A stretch of DNA of 48,661 nt from Symbiodinium natans (lineage: Eukaryota > Sar > Dinophyceae > Suessiales > Symbiodiniaceae): positions 1 to 48,661 of the forward strand of contig CAJNDS010000949.1 of the NCBI GenBank assembly GCA_905221605.1, given 5' to 3'. Position numbers and translations under genes: made by a program. The notes beneath the pieces are model-generated. The model did not search any database. It saw only the letters and a list, made by a program, of their open reading frames with translations, and was not told the DNA's origin. Positions within the stretch are counted from its first letter, which is position 1. The number at the start of each line of letters is the position of its first letter. Shown piece after piece: positions 36,831-46,150 of the stretch.

Positions 36831-37150
36831 ACCCCGGAGCCCTATTGCGGGAAATACAGCCTAAAGCCCTATTATGAAAAAACCCAGCAGTCCAGAGCCC
36901 AGCTCCACCTATTATAAGGAGTGCAGCAGCACGAGCCCAATTGGATTCCGCTTGTTGTGAGAGAATCCAATACGGAAGCAAGTTCGACCTACCTCGTGAG
37001 GAAATGCAGCATCCCAGAGCCCAGTTCGACTTATTATGAGGAGCAAGCAGTCCGAAGCCCAGTTCATATGAGGTAATCAGCAGCCTGGAGTCCAGTAAAG
37101 CAACCCGAAACCCAGTTGGACTTATCATGAAGAAATCCAGCAGTCCAGAA
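36831..37150. repeat. Degenerate minisatellite of about 55 bp
   Basis: Five or six degenerate units contain variations on agcccagttcgacttattatgagg, with gaaatccagcagtccagagc between them. It is unrelated to the 51-bp and 65-bp families. Confidence 0.7.
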
Positions 37151-37342
37151 CCCGAATGCTTGGGCGGAGCGCATTCAGCTGTGGCAAGTGTTTCTTTAAA
37201 ACTGGCATGAATGCTGTTTCATGGATTTGTGCCGTCAGCTCGCGATCAAGCATATCCCGCGCCAGCCCTCTCTTAAACTCGGCGGGCTGATGGATCTCTC
37301 GCGCTCAAGCTTTGACACACACGCAACGCTGACTGTGGCATG

Positions 37343-37381
37343 CCCGCCACAATGTGCGCTAAAATGGCACATTGTGGCGGG
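37343..37381. repeat. Perfect 15-bp inverted repeat (hairpin)
   Basis: The arms cccgccacaatgtgc (37343-37357) and gcacattgtggcggg (37367-37381) are exact reverse complements around a 9-nt loop. The hairpin ends just before the proposed start codon at 37383. Confidence 0.9.
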
Positions 37382-37382
37382 A

Positions 37383-37724
37383 ATGATGGAGCATTATGAC
37401 TCCCGACCCAAGTCCCTGCTCGAGGTGAAGAAAGCCACTGGAAGATCGGGGGGCCTCACGCCCGAGGAGCGTGTGGAGCTTGGCCAGCACCCTCTGCGAC
37501 TCATTGCTGTGAGCCTCGCAGATCGCATCGCGGCAGACGTCCATTGCTTGTCTGTTGATGGACGTAGATGTGGACCCCGAGAAGCACTCCAAGCGGTCGT
37601 GGCGGAAACGAACGTGCACATCTCCACAATTGCTCAAGACCAGCTGATCAACGCTTTTGCCAAAATGAGACGCCGAGCCATGAGACGCCGAGCCAAGCAG
37701 CAGCAAAAGCTGCGGCAGAACTAG
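37383..37724 (+). CDS. Unknown conserved protein, intronless paralogue of the gene at 22488
   Basis: A single open frame of 113 residues. It shares LTPEERVELGQHPLR, LADRIA and a C-terminal helical stretch (QLINAFAK) with the four-exon gene at 22488, but has no introns between them. The C-terminus is strongly basic and contains an exact 15-bp tandem duplication (atgagacgccgagcc, twice near 37663-37692), giving MRRRA twice. The frame is open back to an ATG at 37221. The later ATG is preferred because similarity starts after it and an inverted repeat lies between. It could be an old retrocopy. Function unknown. Confidence 0.48.
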   Translation: MMEHYDSRPKSLLEVKKATGRSGGLTPEERVELGQHPLRLIAVSLADRIAADVHCLSVDGRRCGPREALQAVVAETNVHISTIAQDQLINAFAKMRRRAMRRRAKQQQKLRQN

Positions 37725-38360
37725 TAGCGACTCAGCTGCTCGCTTTTTTCACCCTTGCCATTGCAACTGGAAGGCGCGCTTCCTGCAGACGCATTTAAAA
37801 CTTCGCGCAGAGCACACATGACAGATTGCAAGCCCGTGGCCCAATCATTGGCCCTTTGTTCAGACACATGTCCTTGACTTTAGCCTGCAAGATAAGTTCC
37901 GCCCTTGTTCTCAGGGCGTATGAGGCGAAAATGCCCGCATACAGCAGAGGCGAAAGCAGAAACATCAATGCACGCTTGCTCCTTGCAGTCGCATGACATG
38001 ATGAACATCGACCACCTCTACCAGGAAGCCCTTTCAGCTCAAAACCCAGAAGCCATACTTCATCACGCGCCTCGCTGAAGCGATGGCTGCCATTAGCTTC
38101 CTGAAGTGGACATTCGCCTATGAGCACTTTGCAGGCAGGACATTAGACTAAGAAATGAAGTTACGCCCTGGCTGCTGAAGCACTCCGCGCCAACAGGATC
38201 TGGTGAGAGCCGCAGCCCCGCGTCCATCGCAACATCGTGTCGTATCAAAATCTAGTTGGATTCAATCAACGCCCTGTGCATGAGGCCCACAACGAAGAAG
38301 TGAAATGCTTCACCTGTATGCTATCATTGCTCCAAGGACTTCGCTGAGGCCTGGATTTGG
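37725..38360. other. Possible exon, otherwise nothing recognised
   Basis: Between about 38039 and 38151, after ctttcag, a frame reads PYFITRLAEAMAAISFLKW to GRTLD and a stop. It looks coding but has no start or paralogue. Nothing else was seen. Confidence 0.3.
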
Positions 38361-38729
38361 ATGTTTAGCGTTCACTCAGAGCACAGCACCCCAGAAATTT
38401 ACATTTACGTACTATCATTCACTCAGAGCACAGCACTCCATCCGTATATGCTGCACGAGAGGCGTGTTGTTTTCAAGACGTCCGCCCACAAGCTGACTGA
38501 TTTGCACGGCAGCTGGGTGATCAGACAAGTCGCTGGCTTCACAGTCCTTGAAGTGAGCTTCAACTGCCGTGGCCGTCGTGGACGCAACGTGTGGTTGGCG
38601 TTGACGGCAGGCTCGGGCCATATATTGTTTCTGGATCATCACGTCTGGGCGAGTCCTGCTGACTGCCCTCAGGACCCGAAGGTGTATTCTTCGGTCCGCA
38701 TCGCAATGGATGGGACTATGTCAAGATGA
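38361..38729 (+). CDS. Unknown protein, 122 residues
   Basis: An ATG-started frame. The convincing part starts at 38448 (MLHERRVVFKTSAHKL) and runs through VLEVSFNCRGRRGRNVW to VYSSVRIAMDG. It alternates short hydrophobic strands and basic turns, suggesting a small beta-rich fold. A 19-bp direct repeat (ttcactcagagcacagcac) occurs at 38371 and 38418 in the upstream part, which may be untranslated. No family is recognised and no paralogue lies in the window. Confidence 0.45.
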   Translation: MFSVHSEHSTPEIYIYVLSFTQSTALHPYMLHERRVVFKTSAHKLTDLHGSWVIRQVAGFTVLEVSFNCRGRRGRNVWLALTAGSGHILFLDHHVWASPADCPQDPKVYSSVRIAMDGTMSR

Positions 38730-38990
38730 CAAGCATCTCTATTGAATGGCTTAGCATCCCCACTACTGTGGCTCTCGAGTGGGCATGATTTTTTGTATAG
38801 ACAGAAATCGCTCAATGTAGCGAAGCCGGACAACATTCATTGGCAGCAGCAAAAACAGCCGAGACACTTCAGAAGCCTCGACGCTAAAGGCTTCATCTCA
38901 CGCACCCCATTCGATGCTCAAACGGAGCAGGAGCTGTAGAACAGAACAACAGAACAAAGCGCCTAGGACCCTCTCGAGCTGCCGCCAGCA
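38730..38990. other. Intergenic, nothing recognised
   Basis: A 65-codon frame here begins with TTG rather than ATG and has no support. Confidence 0.4.
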
Positions 38991-39404
38991 ATGGCAGCGC
39001 ACTACGACCGCGAATTCTATCAGACAGTGGTATCAAGTTTCATGGCAGCAGCACGCAAAATCCCATCGAGCTTCGCGATTCAGCAACCAGTAAACCGCGA
39101 GTTCGCACCTGCGGAGACCGCCGGGAACATTCGAGAACTGTCGCGCCACATGCACCTCAATGAGTCAGATGCCCAGTGGCTGATATTCCTGGCAACTCAA
39201 ATTCAGGCAAAGGTCGGGCCTTGGTCGCTGTCTCAGTTTTGGAAACTGAAGCAAGACATCGTCGCTGCAGAAGAAAGACACAGAAGACCTCGAGAACCAT
39301 CGCCTTTCAGCCTGCCGCCGGCCGCCGTACAGATCCCAGAGGCAGAAAGCCAAACGAGTCGCTCGTCAACATCAAGAAAAAGATCGAGATCTACCAGTCC
39401 ATGA
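38991..39404 (+). CDS. Unknown protein with RS-rich tail, 137 residues
   Basis: An intronless frame from ATG 38991. The first 100 residues appear helical (ETAGNIRELSRHMHL, WSLSQFWKLKQDI). The last 15 are an RS-rich, basic tail (SRSSTSRKRSRSTSP) of the kind found in nuclear and splicing-related proteins. No domain is recognised. It opens the gene-dense region, in the same direction as all its neighbours. RS tails suggest nuclear location, by inference. Confidence 0.58.
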   Translation: MAAHYDREFYQTVVSSFMAAARKIPSSFAIQQPVNREFAPAETAGNIRELSRHMHLNESDAQWLIFLATQIQAKVGPWSLSQFWKLKQDIVAAEERHRRPREPSPFSLPPAAVQIPEAESQTSRSSTSRKRSRSTSP

Positions 39405-39814
39405 TCGGTCGGGCCAGAGCCTCAACCAAAAAGCTCATGTATATAGGAACGATAACAATGCAGGTCTTCCGTCGAGAAACGCTACCCAGCCTCTGAAACA
39501 ACCAAGCTTCTGGAAATACTTCAGCAACCATCGAACTAACCAAGGACATTCAAAAGACAACTCCAGCAAGACTGGGAAAGCGCTGACGTGCCGAACTGTC
39601 CGAGACCCTTTACTTCAGGCGCAGAAAACAAAGAAGTAAGTGTACCATATACTGTTCATGCGACATCACAGGGTCCAACCGTCGGCCCAAGAACACACAA
39701 TGCAAGACAGCAGAATAAACACTGAATATTTGCAACTTCGCTCGCAGCGACGGCTCCGCAGATAGGAAGAGACCTCTCCAAAACCCAGTCACGGTCTGGA
39801 CGAGCATCGCAGCC
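39405..39814. other. Intergenic, nothing recognised
   Basis: Spacer before the next gene, which starts at ATG 39815. No supported frame, repeat or RNA was seen. Confidence 0.45.
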
Positions 39815-40834
39815 ATGTCGCTCTCGCAGACCACGATCGCGCAGAAGAGAAAGCGCTTCAGCGCAAGCAACATCACCCCTTCCAAGGTGAGCCGCACCAC
39901 GGACCCCAACAACGACACGGACAGCTCGGAAATCATCGTGGTGGTAAGGAACTGGGGCAGCGCCTTCAACGTCTTCGAGGGCCTGACTCGAGACGATCCG
40001 CTCTGGCAGCTTCAGGTCATCCACGGCGGGCGCAATGCTTTCGGATATCAGGTGCTGGCAGTGGCCAGAGAAGCGCTGCTAAAGCACCCCAACAACAACA
40101 TCCGAGACCTCCAGCAGCTAGAATCGGTCCTGCACGTACGCCTCCTGAACGGAGCACCTCCCCACACCGGCGCACTGGACCCAGATGGCACCGGCATCGA
40201 AGCGTGGCAGGTCGTGTTGTACGCGGGCTGCGTGACCAACGCCCTGGACTTCATCCATCTCGTGCTGAAACACAAGGTGGCCAAAGGACAGCTGCTGCAG
40301 CTGCCCAACATGACCGTCGCAGGCCCAGACGGAAGCGTCGAGTCCGTGCCAGAACCATGGACACTGAACACCAATCCTCCGCATTGCCCCAAAGCCTTCG
40401 CAGTCCTTCCACCCCGTGGACGCCGTCACGTACTCTGTCAAGTGGAATTCTCCGGATCCAGTCCCAAAACAACGAGCAGCCAAGATTCAAAGGAAGAGCC
40501 GGAGCCGATCACCGAAGGGGAAGACAAGAACGACGCCAGCTCACTCTACACCTTCAGCTTCTTCGGCGGCATCTACTCCTACCGCGAACTGTTCGACGCG
40601 GCCAACGTCGAAGGCGGCTACAACGTGGGACCCGAAGGCAATCGAGATTACGTGCGTACCCTGGAGGTGCTCAACAATCAAGAAGGAAAAGACAGGCTGA
40701 TGTCTCTGCACGAGCAAGTCTTGTTGAACGTGCCCGTCTACCTGGTAGATGCCACCGAGAATCCCGACGACGAGTTCGTCGCCTGGTTCGCAAGCCTGCC
40801 CAACGTAGAGCTCGGAGAGAGAGCCAAGTCGTGA
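39815..40834 (+). CDS. Unknown protein, 339 residues, with a truncated relative at 47087
   Basis: The longest intact intronless frame in the window that is not a repeat. Codon use is regular, with GC-rich third positions. The N-terminus has a nuclear-signal-like KRKRF. A first globular part runs from about residue 40 to 210 (VVVRNWGSAFNVFEGL, VVLYAGCVTNALDF). An acidic linker (EEPEPITEGEDKND) follows, then a second part (YSYRELFDAANVEGGY, ENPDDEFVAWFASL). The second part is duplicated as a pseudogene at 47087-47326. It is the first gene of a cassette repeated downstream. No family is recognised. Confidence 0.8.
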   Translation: MSLSQTTIAQKRKRFSASNITPSKVSRTTDPNNDTDSSEIIVVVRNWGSAFNVFEGLTRDDPLWQLQVIHGGRNAFGYQVLAVAREALLKHPNNNIRDLQQLESVLHVRLLNGAPPHTGALDPDGTGIEAWQVVLYAGCVTNALDFIHLVLKHKVAKGQLLQLPNMTVAGPDGSVESVPEPWTLNTNPPHCPKAFAVLPPRGRRHVLCQVEFSGSSPKTTSSQDSKEEPEPITEGEDKNDASSLYTFSFFGGIYSYRELFDAANVEGGYNVGPEGNRDYVRTLEVLNNQEGKDRLMSLHEQVLLNVPVYLVDATENPDDEFVAWFASLPNVELGERAKS

Positions 40835-40964
40835 GCTGCAAAAAATGTTCACAAATCAAGAGAGAGGCGCGGCAAAATGCACAGGCCCGCGCCCCACCGT
40901 GAGCTGCAGAAGACGCTCACACATCAAGAGAGGCGTGGCAACATGCACAGGCCCACGCCCCGCC
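40831..40964. repeat. Two tandem units of about 67 bp over the stop codon
   Basis: Units 40831-40898 and 40899-40964 both start gtgagctgca and end in gcccgcgccccacc or gcccacgccccgcc. The first unit includes the TGA stop of the 339-residue gene, so the duplication copied the gene end and its 3' flank. Confidence 0.85.
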
Positions 40965-41175
40965 TGCATTTGTAAAAGTACGTCCCGAGTATACTTTACA
41001 AACGCCCCCGACACGCGAAAGAAAGAAGCATCATGCAAGAAGCACAGGCCGCTTGTCAGAATGCCCTCGCATGTCTCACACTCTCGCAGCAACGGCGCAT
41101 GCTACACCCGCAGCTCATTGGCTTACTTGCTTGTCGAGACCGCCGCCCCACACCGCGCCTGTGATCATCGAAGAC

Positions 41176-41517
41176 ATGTCGGCGACCCGCAGCACTGGCT
41201 TCGGTCCGACGCCTGCAACAAACAGCATTATCGACGCTTTCAAGAAAGCTCCGCAAAAAGAGCTCACATCTGGATCGTTCACAGAGAACACGGCCGCAGC
41301 CAGCAACAAGAACGATCGCAACAAGGTCGTCTCCTTACTTAGACCCTCTTGCGTACATCACCTTCTACAGCACCAAGCCTGCCAGGACTGTCCTGCACAC
41401 GCGGCAACCACTGCATCCACGACATTGCCGGCAGCGAGCACGAGAAGCAACGAGGCAACGCCGAAGGCAGCAGCTTCTACGTTGAAACCGTGGTCTGTGC
41501 CCAAAAAAACAAACTAA
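41176..41517 (+). CDS. Short unknown protein, cassette gene 2
   Basis: It begins MSATRSTGFGPTPATNSI and continues IDAFKKAPQ, nearly the same as the start of the frame at 47572. The rest is Ala/Thr/Ser-rich with basic patches and looks disordered; it contains a short CQDCPAH motif. The conserved N-terminus and start codon in both copies support translation, while the variable tail suggests low constraint or an unseen intron. Function unknown. Confidence 0.5.
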   Translation: MSATRSTGFGPTPATNSIIDAFKKAPQKELTSGSFTENTAAASNKNDRNKVVSLLRPSCVHHLLQHQACQDCPAHAATTASTTLPAASTRSNEATPKAAASTLKPWSVPKKTN

Positions 41518-41720
41518 GAAAGAAAGCCGATTCAGCTTGCAGGCCGGGCCAGCAGCTTTTGTTTGATCACAAATACAGGCCGAAGAAAAGTCGACCGAAG
41601 TTCCGTCGACTCCACGCGAGGATCTTCGACGAGAACCGCCAAGCAACAACGACCACGCCATGCCACAGGCAGAGTTCGGAAACATGCAACCAACTGGAGA
41701 TAGGCCATCGTCCCAACAGC

Positions 41721-42273
41721 ACCTCCTCTCACAAACGCTCGAAGGTCGAAGAAGACACATCAGAAGGCGGCTTGGCATTATCGGAATCGCCTGCGGATGC
41801 AAAGGCCAGGAAGTTTCGCTTCGCGTTTGCCCACCTGTTGGACACCTGGAATTACCACGCGCAGGCTCCGGAAAAGAAAGCTTCCATCGAGAAGAAGCAT
41901 GAAGGAACAGAAGATCAGGCCACGCAAACGAAAGCAACCAGCTCGAGTTAGGGCGTCATTTCAACAGCACCTCCCTCACAAACACTCGAAGGTCGAAGGA
42001 GAGACATCAGAAGCCCACTTGACCCTTGCAGAACCGCCTGCGGATGTGAAGGCCGGCAAGTTCCGCTGCATGTCTGCTCCGGAAACAAAAGCTTGCATCG
42101 AGAAGGAGCATCAAGGAACAGAAGATCAGGCCACAGAACCGCCTGCGGATGTGAAGGCCGGGAAGTTCCGCTGCATGTCTGCCAACCTGTCGCGCCCGTG
42201 CGCAGGCTCCGGAAACGAAAGCTTGCATCGAGAAGGAGCATCAACGAACAGAAGATCAGGCCACACAAGAGGC
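41721..42273. repeat. Three tandem coding-like units upstream of the ASCH gene
   Basis: Units at about 41721-41945, 41977-42136 and 42137-42273 repeat PPADVKAGKFRC, APE-K-ACIEKEHQ and TEDQAT. Each later unit is shorter at its 5' end. The units fall in different frames, and the last joins the ASCH frame only after a shift. They look like a duplicated leader exon. A single related unit (SSTDAKDGRFRF) precedes the ASCH gene at 48311. Confidence 0.65.
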
Positions 42274-42277
42274 CCCG

Positions 42278-42853
42278 ATGCCTTGTCTGGGGGAGCGAAT
42301 CATGGTCATCAAAGAGCCATGGTTGCAACTCATCCTCAACAAGCTGAAAACGATGGAAATTCGATGCAGTCCCGCCGAACCGGGAAAGACATGGCTGGCA
42401 TTCGACGGCCAAGTGTTCGGAGCGGCATACATCTCTAACTGCGTCCAGATCACACGTGAGGAGTTTGAAGCCACCAGGGAGCAGCACCAACACTTGGGAG
42501 ACATGCCCCCCCACGCAAAGGTCTACGCGCTCACGCTGCAGAACATCGTCCGACTGGAGTCGCCGGTCCCGCACTACCGGCCGCCAACGACAGCACCCTG
42601 GACGATCTTTCGCACCGAGCCAGCCGAGAAGGCAATCAGAGGGCCCAAAAGGAAGAGAGCCCTCCAGGCCTCACAAGAAGGGACTGCAGTCCTGCCGATT
42701 CTGGGCATGACCCTCCGCGAGACCCCGTCAGAACAAGAAGCAGGAAGTCCGACCTGCTCCGTCATCTCAACGCCAGACAAAGATGACGAGAAAGACGAGC
42801 CCACGGCCAAAAAGCAAGATGCGAAGGACAAAGACAAGGAGAACGAGTCCTGA
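42278..42853 (+). CDS. ASCH-domain protein 1, 191 residues
   Basis: An intronless frame. The ASCH domain covers about residues 8-110: a first strand and helix (MVIKEPWLQLIL), the signature KLKTMEIR (K-x-x-E-x-R of the family's G-x-K-x-x-E-x-R, with K in place of G), VFGAAYISNC, ITREEFEATREQH and VYALTLQNIVRLESPVP. ASCH domains have a PUA-like fold and are linked to RNA binding or RNA-base modification; known members include human ASC-1 and bacterial YqfB. After the domain come a nuclear-signal-like PKRKR and an acidic/lysine-rich tail (DEKDEPTAKKQDAKDKDK). Nuclear RNA-related action is likely but inferred. The start at MPCLGERIM is matched by MPRPGERIM in the paralogue at 48311. Confidence 0.82.
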   Translation: MPCLGERIMVIKEPWLQLILNKLKTMEIRCSPAEPGKTWLAFDGQVFGAAYISNCVQITREEFEATREQHQHLGDMPPHAKVYALTLQNIVRLESPVPHYRPPTTAPWTIFRTEPAEKAIRGPKRKRALQASQEGTAVLPILGMTLRETPSEQEAGSPTCSVISTPDKDDEKDEPTAKKQDAKDKDKENES

Positions 42854-43201
42854 AAAGGCGTGAGCAACTAACATGCTGGCAATGCTTTCACGCTCTTGAC
42901 CGCGAAAAACTGGAAGAGCCAAACACAGACCAGTTTCAAGCCAACCAGAACACGCACGTCGCCGGAGAGAGAAAAACAATCCGAATTGGCACTGCTGCAA
43001 GCAGCCAGCGGTTGCACGTTTTTTCCGAAAGCCATTCTCATGGCATGAGAAGCCACTGGCTCAAGCCAAGCTCGCAAAAAATTTCCAAGCACCATGCGCC
43101 GATCCATCAAATCGCTCCGCGACGCAGCAAGCACAGGCGCCAAAAGAATGACATTCTCGCACAGGCGCAACGCATGCTCTTCCTGTGCTCACTGAGGTCA
43201 G

Positions 43202-43712
43202 GAGGACAACATAAGCGAGGCCTACCAAGCCTTCGGCGACACTACGCACGCCTTGAAGATTCGACCAAAATGGCTGCGAGAAATACTCTCAGGCACCAGG
43301 AGTCTTTCCCCTGCCCTCGAGTTTCCACGCTAATTCCGAAACTGCTGCCAGTACCCACAGGAACCAAAACCGTGGAACTGCGACCAATGCGCTGTCCGAC
43401 GAGCCTGCTCATGACGAAGATCAGCTTGATGGAAACAGGCACCAAGCTCATCCGAGGGACAGCATTGATCGGCAGCTCGCATCATCTCACAAAAGACGAA
43501 AAGAACCGGTTCTCCAACATCTTGCAGGCCAGGAGCTGGTTGCGGACATGTGCAAAATAAATTGGGGCTTGGGAATCTTGGCCGCGCAGGAGCTCAACTA
43601 CAACCCCAACAAGACCTATGCATGGACCTTGCGGGAGGTGCAAGAACACTCCCATCCCTTCCAGGCACGTCCTGTCAAACAAAGGCCAAAAAAAACAACT
43701 ACCCGATCCTGA
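43202..43712 (+). CDS. ASCH-domain protein 2 (spliced, 5' partial)
   Basis: Exons 43202-43292, 43361-43527 and 43590-43712; both introns (68 and 62 bp) start GC and end AG. Spliced, it reads LKIRPKWLREILS, then GTKTVELR (a complete G-x-K-x-x-E-x-R signature formed across the first intron), then GTALIGSSHHLTKDE, then TYAWTLREVQEHSHPF after the second intron. This matches the ASCH order seen in the gene at 42278. Without splicing the frame is broken in both places, so the domain itself confirms the introns. The stop is TGA at 43710. The start is not found: a TGA lies just upstream, so an earlier exon must exist, perhaps ending near 43164. It is clearly diverged from the other two ASCH genes. 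Confidence 0.75.
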
Positions 43713-44117
43713 CCCAACACACAGGTGCCGAGCCAAGCAGCACGAGGATCAGTGGTCTGGCTACGACGTGAGCATTGGGCAGAAATGACAGACCGGCAAC
43801 TCCAAGTGTCAAATAGCCGGGGAAAACACAAACGTTGCGAAGCAACTCCGTTGTAGACGAGCTTGACGGCAAAAAGCCAAGAATAAGAAGCGCCGTACAA
43901 TGCTCTTTGAAAGATCATCTGCTGCGCCTTCGAGAAACTAGAATCACTAGAATTTCATGCAGCAGAGAAAGGTTTAGAAACCTCAAAACGCCCGTCTGAA
44001 AACACAACTCCACACGACATCCATACACAGATAGGTCTCCGAATTCTGCAGCATTTTCTGTTTACTCAAGCAAACACAAGCACGTGCCCCCGGGCTCCCA
44101 GAATCCGCCGCCAGAAC
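43713..44117. other. Intergenic, nothing recognised
   Basis: Spacer between ASCH gene 2 and the next ubiquitin-like gene. Short frames only. Confidence 0.45.
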
Positions 44118-44510
44118 ATGGCGCAACATTTGCCGAAGAGCCCGACAGCCACGCCGAGCCGCCAAAGCCCAAGAGGAGTGGAGCCACCAGTCAAAATCGG
44201 ATCAGTCGTTGTGTCACTGCCCTCTGGCCGAAGCACAGACATAGAGGTGTACCATGGCACAACAGTACGAGCATTGGCCATGACAGCTTGGCGCCGACTA
44301 AGCACAGTCCCTACCTTGTGCCCAGCCGAAGGGCACTTCACGGTGGCAGATTTCGAACTCATGGGCAGAAGCCAGCCGAATCTCGCCCTGCTGAGCAGCG
44401 ACGGTGAACGCTTACATCTCGACAGCGCCTTCTGGAACTTCGTCCGACCAGAAATGACACTCACCTTGGCTCGGAACTCAGCACAATCGGAGCCGCCAAG
44501 CCCTCTCTAA
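44118..44510 (+). CDS. Ubiquitin-like domain protein 3, 130 residues
   Basis: An intronless frame with a disordered Pro/Ser-rich leader (about 28 residues). A domain follows: VVVSLPSGRSTDIEV (first hairpin), TTVRALAMTAWRRL (helix), DFELMGRS, LALLSSDGERL and MTLTLAR (closing strand). The order and spacing fit a ubiquitin-like fold, although no residue is diagnostic. The short tail ends SEPPSPL with no Gly-Gly. It stands between two ASCH genes and unknown genes in the same direction. Confidence is higher that this is a real gene than that the fold is right. Confidence 0.62.
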   Translation: MAQHLPKSPTATPSRQSPRGVEPPVKIGSVVVSLPSGRSTDIEVYHGTTVRALAMTAWRRLSTVPTLCPAEGHFTVADFELMGRSQPNLALLSSDGERLHLDSAFWNFVRPEMTLTLARNSAQSEPPSPL

Positions 44511-44811
44511 AAGTCCCCAAACCAGCCCGACCGCCACTAAGGTGCAAACATCACGCCAGACGGCGCCAGAAGTGAGCGAGAACACAAATTCGACGACCGC
44601 AGAAGGGGACTAGCCTTTTTCCTTAGCCTGAAGACTTACTTCTGCTGCAGAGCTCAAAAGCAGAAGTGCTGCATTCCAGAGCACCCGGGCATGTGAGAGC
44701 ACGGCGGGTCATGTTCCTCAACAACTGGCCAGGTCAGCAGAATCTCCGCAGCAAGTTGGCTCCAAATTGAACAACGTGCGCATCCATATGCTGCCCTAGC
44801 AGCGCCAGGAC
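44511..44811. other. Intergenic, nothing recognised
   Basis: Spacer of 300 bp with no supported gene or repeat. Confidence 0.45.
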
Positions 44812-45357
44812 ATGGCAAGATCTCAGTTGCCCGCCAACGTTTGGATGAGCGTGCTCGATTTCGCAGGCGCACAGCACACCATGATCGTGACGGAGGACCC
44901 GGACCTACCCCAGGACCCGGAAGACTGGCCCAGAGCCCTCGGAATATGCAAGGAACTGCAAGAGTCGAATATCGTCGAGGACTGCATTTCAAAAGTGCTG
45001 ATCTGCGAAGATTGCGGAATCCAACACAGGATCGTCGTCCTGACAGCCAACAGGTGGAACTTGACCAGCTCGCGAGCTTTGATGGCAGTCAACCGCAGCA
45101 CAGCTAGCGGCTTTCATCATCAGGTCGCGCCCAACAGCAGCAACGCGCACCCCAACCTCAGCCGCTGGATCAAGATACACCGCGTCGGTCAGGATTACGT
45201 GCAGCTCGAGATGCCGGTCCAGAAGTTTCACACGCTGAAGTGGTCGTGGGTTTTTCCAGGAGCCATTCCCTGCACCTCGCCTCCTCCAAGCATCCGATTC
45301 GTTTCACTCTTGAAGGACTACACCATAACCAAGCAAATTCGGCATCACAAGCTCTGA
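44812..45357 (+). CDS. Unknown protein, 181 residues, possible F-box-like start
   Basis: An intronless frame from ATG 44812. The N-terminus LPANVWMSVLDFAGAQ resembles the opening of an F-box (L-P, then an amphipathic helix), which would link to ubiquitin ligases; this is weak. An ICEDCGIQH pair of cysteines follows, then a beta-rich part (RWIKIHRVGQDYVQLEM, LKWSWVFPGAI). No paralogue is in the window. If the F-box reading were right it would fit with the ubiquitin-like neighbours, but this is speculative. Confidence 0.6.
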   Translation: MARSQLPANVWMSVLDFAGAQHTMIVTEDPDLPQDPEDWPRALGICKELQESNIVEDCISKVLICEDCGIQHRIVVLTANRWNLTSSRALMAVNRSTASGFHHQVAPNSSNAHPNLSRWIKIHRVGQDYVQLEMPVQKFHTLKWSWVFPGAIPCTSPPPSIRFVSLLKDYTITKQIRHHKL

Positions 45358-45659
45358 TTTCCTGGCACCCGTTTAAAACAGCAAGAGCGAGCATGACTGA
45401 CAAGAGTCGCGCACTTGCAACGAGATAGTGGTATGAAGTAGCGAGAAAATCCAGGGAACTGCAGGTAAACGCTGACTACCGTGCGAAAAAGAAGGCTGCG
45501 CAAGAGACTGCATTATCGCATCAGTTTACCCATGGGCAATGTTGTCACGGCATTTTAGCGCATCTTTACCAGTCACAACATCCCAAAGCAGAAGGCTCGA
45601 GAAGTTCCATCTGAGACAAGCCTGCGGCCGACGATACTGCGCGGCACGCCGAGACCCGA
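45358..45659. other. Intergenic, nothing recognised
   Basis: Short frames only; no repeat or RNA was recognised. Confidence 0.4.
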
Positions 45660-45893
45660 ATGCGGGGAACCTACAGGCTACGAGATCACATCACAAGCAG
45701 CGTCAGTCCCCATCGAGTTCAACGCCGGTCTAGAAGCCCTGCGAGAGACCACGGTCCGGCAGAAGTTCCCTCCGCGACAGAAGTACGGGAACTCCAACAG
45801 CAAGTCCGGCATCTCACAGCCTGCGTTCAAGCCTTGCAAGAAGCAGTGACCTTACTCAAGACAGCCTTGCGTCAATCAGCCGAGTCAGCCTAA
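45660..45893 (+). CDS. Small coiled-coil protein with RS motif, 77 residues
   Basis: It begins at ATG 45660. The first half carries RVQRRSRSPARD, an RS-type basic motif. The second half (TEVRELQQQVRHL, LQEAVTLLKTAL) has heptad-spaced Leu/Val typical of a coiled coil and ends shortly after. Such a layout suits a small dimerising nuclear protein. It may be the last exon of a longer gene, as the frame upstream is not well defined. Confidence 0.42.
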   Translation: MRGTYRLRDHITSSVSPHRVQRRSRSPARDHGPAEVPSATEVRELQQQVRHLTACVQALQEAVTLLKTALRQSAESA

Positions 45894-46150
45894 TTCATGC
45901 ACGCACAACACCTTCACGCGAAAGGCGTGACAATCAACTCGAAGAAGTAGCTCTCAGCCGGCACAACCTTCGCCCAACTGCTGCCAAAACGAAACGCATG
46001 TGGAGCCAAACATTGCAGCGAGTAGACATCTACGACCCTCGTCAGTGCCAAACTGCGAATCAAACCAGCGTGTGGCCGCAACGCGGGCTCAAGCCGGAAC
46101 CAACAACCAAGCACGCATCAGTGAACAAGCATAGAGTAGCGGCAGCTCCC

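Noticed and set aside
37343-37381. Rho-independent terminator reading of the hairpin
   Set aside because: It has no T tract after the stem, and the genome is eukaryotic.
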